NCBI GenBank assembly: GCA_002311385.1
Contig: DCAE01000077.1
Span: 1 to 5,177 of the forward strand
Length of the DNA: 5,177 bases
Direction of reading: 5' to 3'
Origin: Dehalococcoidia bacterium UBA1141
GTDB taxonomy: Bacteria; Chloroflexota; Dehalococcoidia; Lucifugimonadales; UBA3495
The position numbers and the translations under genes were made by a program. Within the stretch, counting starts at the first letter, position 1. Each line of letters starts with the position of its first letter. Below, piece by piece: positions 4,524 to 5,177 of the stretch. The notes below the pieces were generated by a model. That model searched no databases. It was not told the origin of the DNA and worked only from the letters and a program-made list of their open reading frames with translations.

Positions 4524-5055
4524 CTGAATCTTCTTCAGACCCCGGAGCCTCCGAGGGGTCTGGAAGTCCGCCCGATTCTTCGAGCCGCTGATTGGCTAGG
4601 TGTTCCAACCTACGCGCCTGTACAAGTAGGGTGTGCCGCAGGCCTGGATGAACAGCGCGCTCACTTATCACCTGGGCGAGCCTGGCGATAGTGCTGGCCC
4701 GCCTCGCTACACGCAAGTCAGAGTGTTTGCGCCTCTCGTTAACGGGATCGGGTACGATCGGTGCCCGTAGTGACGTCGGGAGGTTTACTAAGGGAGAAGG
4801 AATCGGCGGTTTTTCATTTAAGACGGCCCCGAACATAGAATCGGCTAGTAGTTTTTGGAACACGCTGTATTCTACTGAGTTTAACGAGGACTTGGCTGTG
4901 GCGGACCCTTTGCCCTGACCTTCCAGATCCCAAAGAGGCCACATCTCCATCTCCGCAACTTCAAATGGATCAAGTACGCTCTTGGCCACGGCGTCACTCC
5001 GCTGGATGAAGGGAGGAGAGATGCCAAGTAAGAGACATACACTAGAGCAGGTCAA
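4516..5055 (-). CDS. Unrecognised protein encoded upstream of and overlapping vsr
   Basis: A 179-codon frame that I do not recognise. The longest start is TTG at 5055, right after a stop codon and with no ribosome binding site. The ATG at 4944 has GGAG 6 bases before it and would give 142 residues, the better start. What can be seen: a Trp-containing EMWPLWDLEG (37-46), a segment SVEYSVFQKLLADSMFGAVL (60-79), a Pro-rich linker KPPIPSPLVNLP (82-93), a basic, probably helical stretch with Arg/Leu/Ala periodicity (about 107-160, with ARRASTIARLAQVISE and LLVQARRLEHLANQRLEE), and an acidic tail GSEEDSDV. No signal peptide or membrane segment. The basic helices and acidic tail would suit a nucleic-acid- or partner-binding accessory protein, but that is inference. 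The 8-base overlap with vsr suggests a joint function. It may be the end of a larger, broken gene. Confidence 0.55.
   Translation of the reverse strand: MTCSSVCLLLGISPPFIQRSDAVAKSVLDPFEVAEMEMWPLWDLEGQGKGSATAKSSLNSVEYSVFQKLLADSMFGAVLNEKPPIPSPLVNLPTSLRAPIVPDPVNERRKHSDLRVARRASTIARLAQVISERAVHPGLRHTLLVQARRLEHLANQRLEESGGLPDPSEAPGSEEDSDV
4536..4562 (-). promoter_or_regulatory. Strong hairpin just before the vsr start
   Basis: Perfect 8-base arms CAGACCCC (4536-4543) and GGGGTCTG (4555-4562) enclose a smaller GGA/TCC stem. In the minus-strand message the hairpin ends 12 bases before the vsr ATG, within the last codons of the upstream frame. No U-run follows on either strand, so it is not an intrinsic terminator. 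It may limit vsr translation unless ribosomes arriving from the upstream frame unfold it, or act as a protection or processing site. Confidence 0.45.
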
Positions 5056-5177
5056 TCAAAAACCCGTGATATCTAAGCCTTGCTATATCATTAGTGCAAT
5101 TCCGTAACGCCTAAGTCTCATATCATTTACACGCCTGTACCGCGCTTGGCACTGGTGCAAACCCTTATTTCGGCTTA
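5056..5177. other. Right-edge stretch, no clear gene
   Basis: The minus-strand frame open at the edge ends at TAG 5083-5085 after 30 codons with no recognisable family; a further TGA sits at 5056-5058. A -35-like TTGCAC lies on the minus strand (5102-5097), but no good -10 follows at the right distance. A small perfect inverted repeat GCAC-TG-GTGC is at 5149-5158. It may hold the promoter for the unknown gene and vsr, or the decayed upstream part of that gene. Confidence 0.3.

Noticed and set aside
1..5177. CRISPR array, tRNA, rRNA or insertion sequence
   Set aside because: No regularly spaced direct repeats, tRNA-like cloverleaf with GTTCGA-type arm, rRNA segment or transposase was seen on either strand.

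Overview
This looks like accessory or decaying bacterial chromosome. It is gene-sparse for a bacterium, several genes have good AGGAGG-type ribosome binding sites, and two reading frames are broken. The gene mix (two short-chain dehydrogenases, a beta-propeller lactonase-like start, an NTF2-like fold protein, a GlcG/HbpS-like protein, a Vsr endonuclease) resembles catabolic gene-rich environmental bacteria. The style of the second SDR and of the lactonase N-terminus reminds me of uncultivated Chloroflexota (SAR202-like), but that is a weak inference from memory.

Layout. Positions 1-529 hold two minus-strand genes: the first 17 codons of a probable lactonase-like beta-propeller protein, and upstream of it an NTF2/SnoaL-like gene split by a one-base frameshift near 401-410. 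Positions 530-701 are a divergent control region with a 7-bp inverted repeat around a predicted minus-strand promoter. Positions 702-1466 (+) encode a complete classical NAD-type SDR. Positions 1467-1774 have no convincing gene; the transcript-sense strand is very C-rich and G-poor, as expected of a Rho-dependent termination zone. Positions 1775-2587 (-) encode a second SDR with an NADP-type cofactor loop in which the Ser, Tyr and Lys catalytic positions all appear replaced. Positions 2586-3365 (+) hold the N-terminal part of an SF2 helicase. It carries a winged-helix domain whose residue pattern closely resembles the Z-DNA/Z-RNA-binding Zalpha fold, and it is cut off just before the Walker B (DEAH/DECH) motif.

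Positions 3421-3810 (-) encode a GlcG/HbpS-family protein. Positions 4101-4523 (-) encode a Vsr mismatch endonuclease with nearly all key residues. It overlaps by 8 bases the end of an unrecognised 179-codon frame (4516-5055, -), with a strong hairpin just before the vsr start. No cytosine methyltransferase is visible.

How the genes may work together. The left part looks metabolic (oxidoreductases, lactonase, NTF2-like protein), with divergent and convergent single-gene units rather than one operon. The right part (helicase remnant, Vsr, unknown coupled protein) looks like the edge or remnant of a DNA-modification or defence locus, interrupted by the HbpS-like gene. The least explained features are the Zalpha-like helicase and the unknown Vsr partner.
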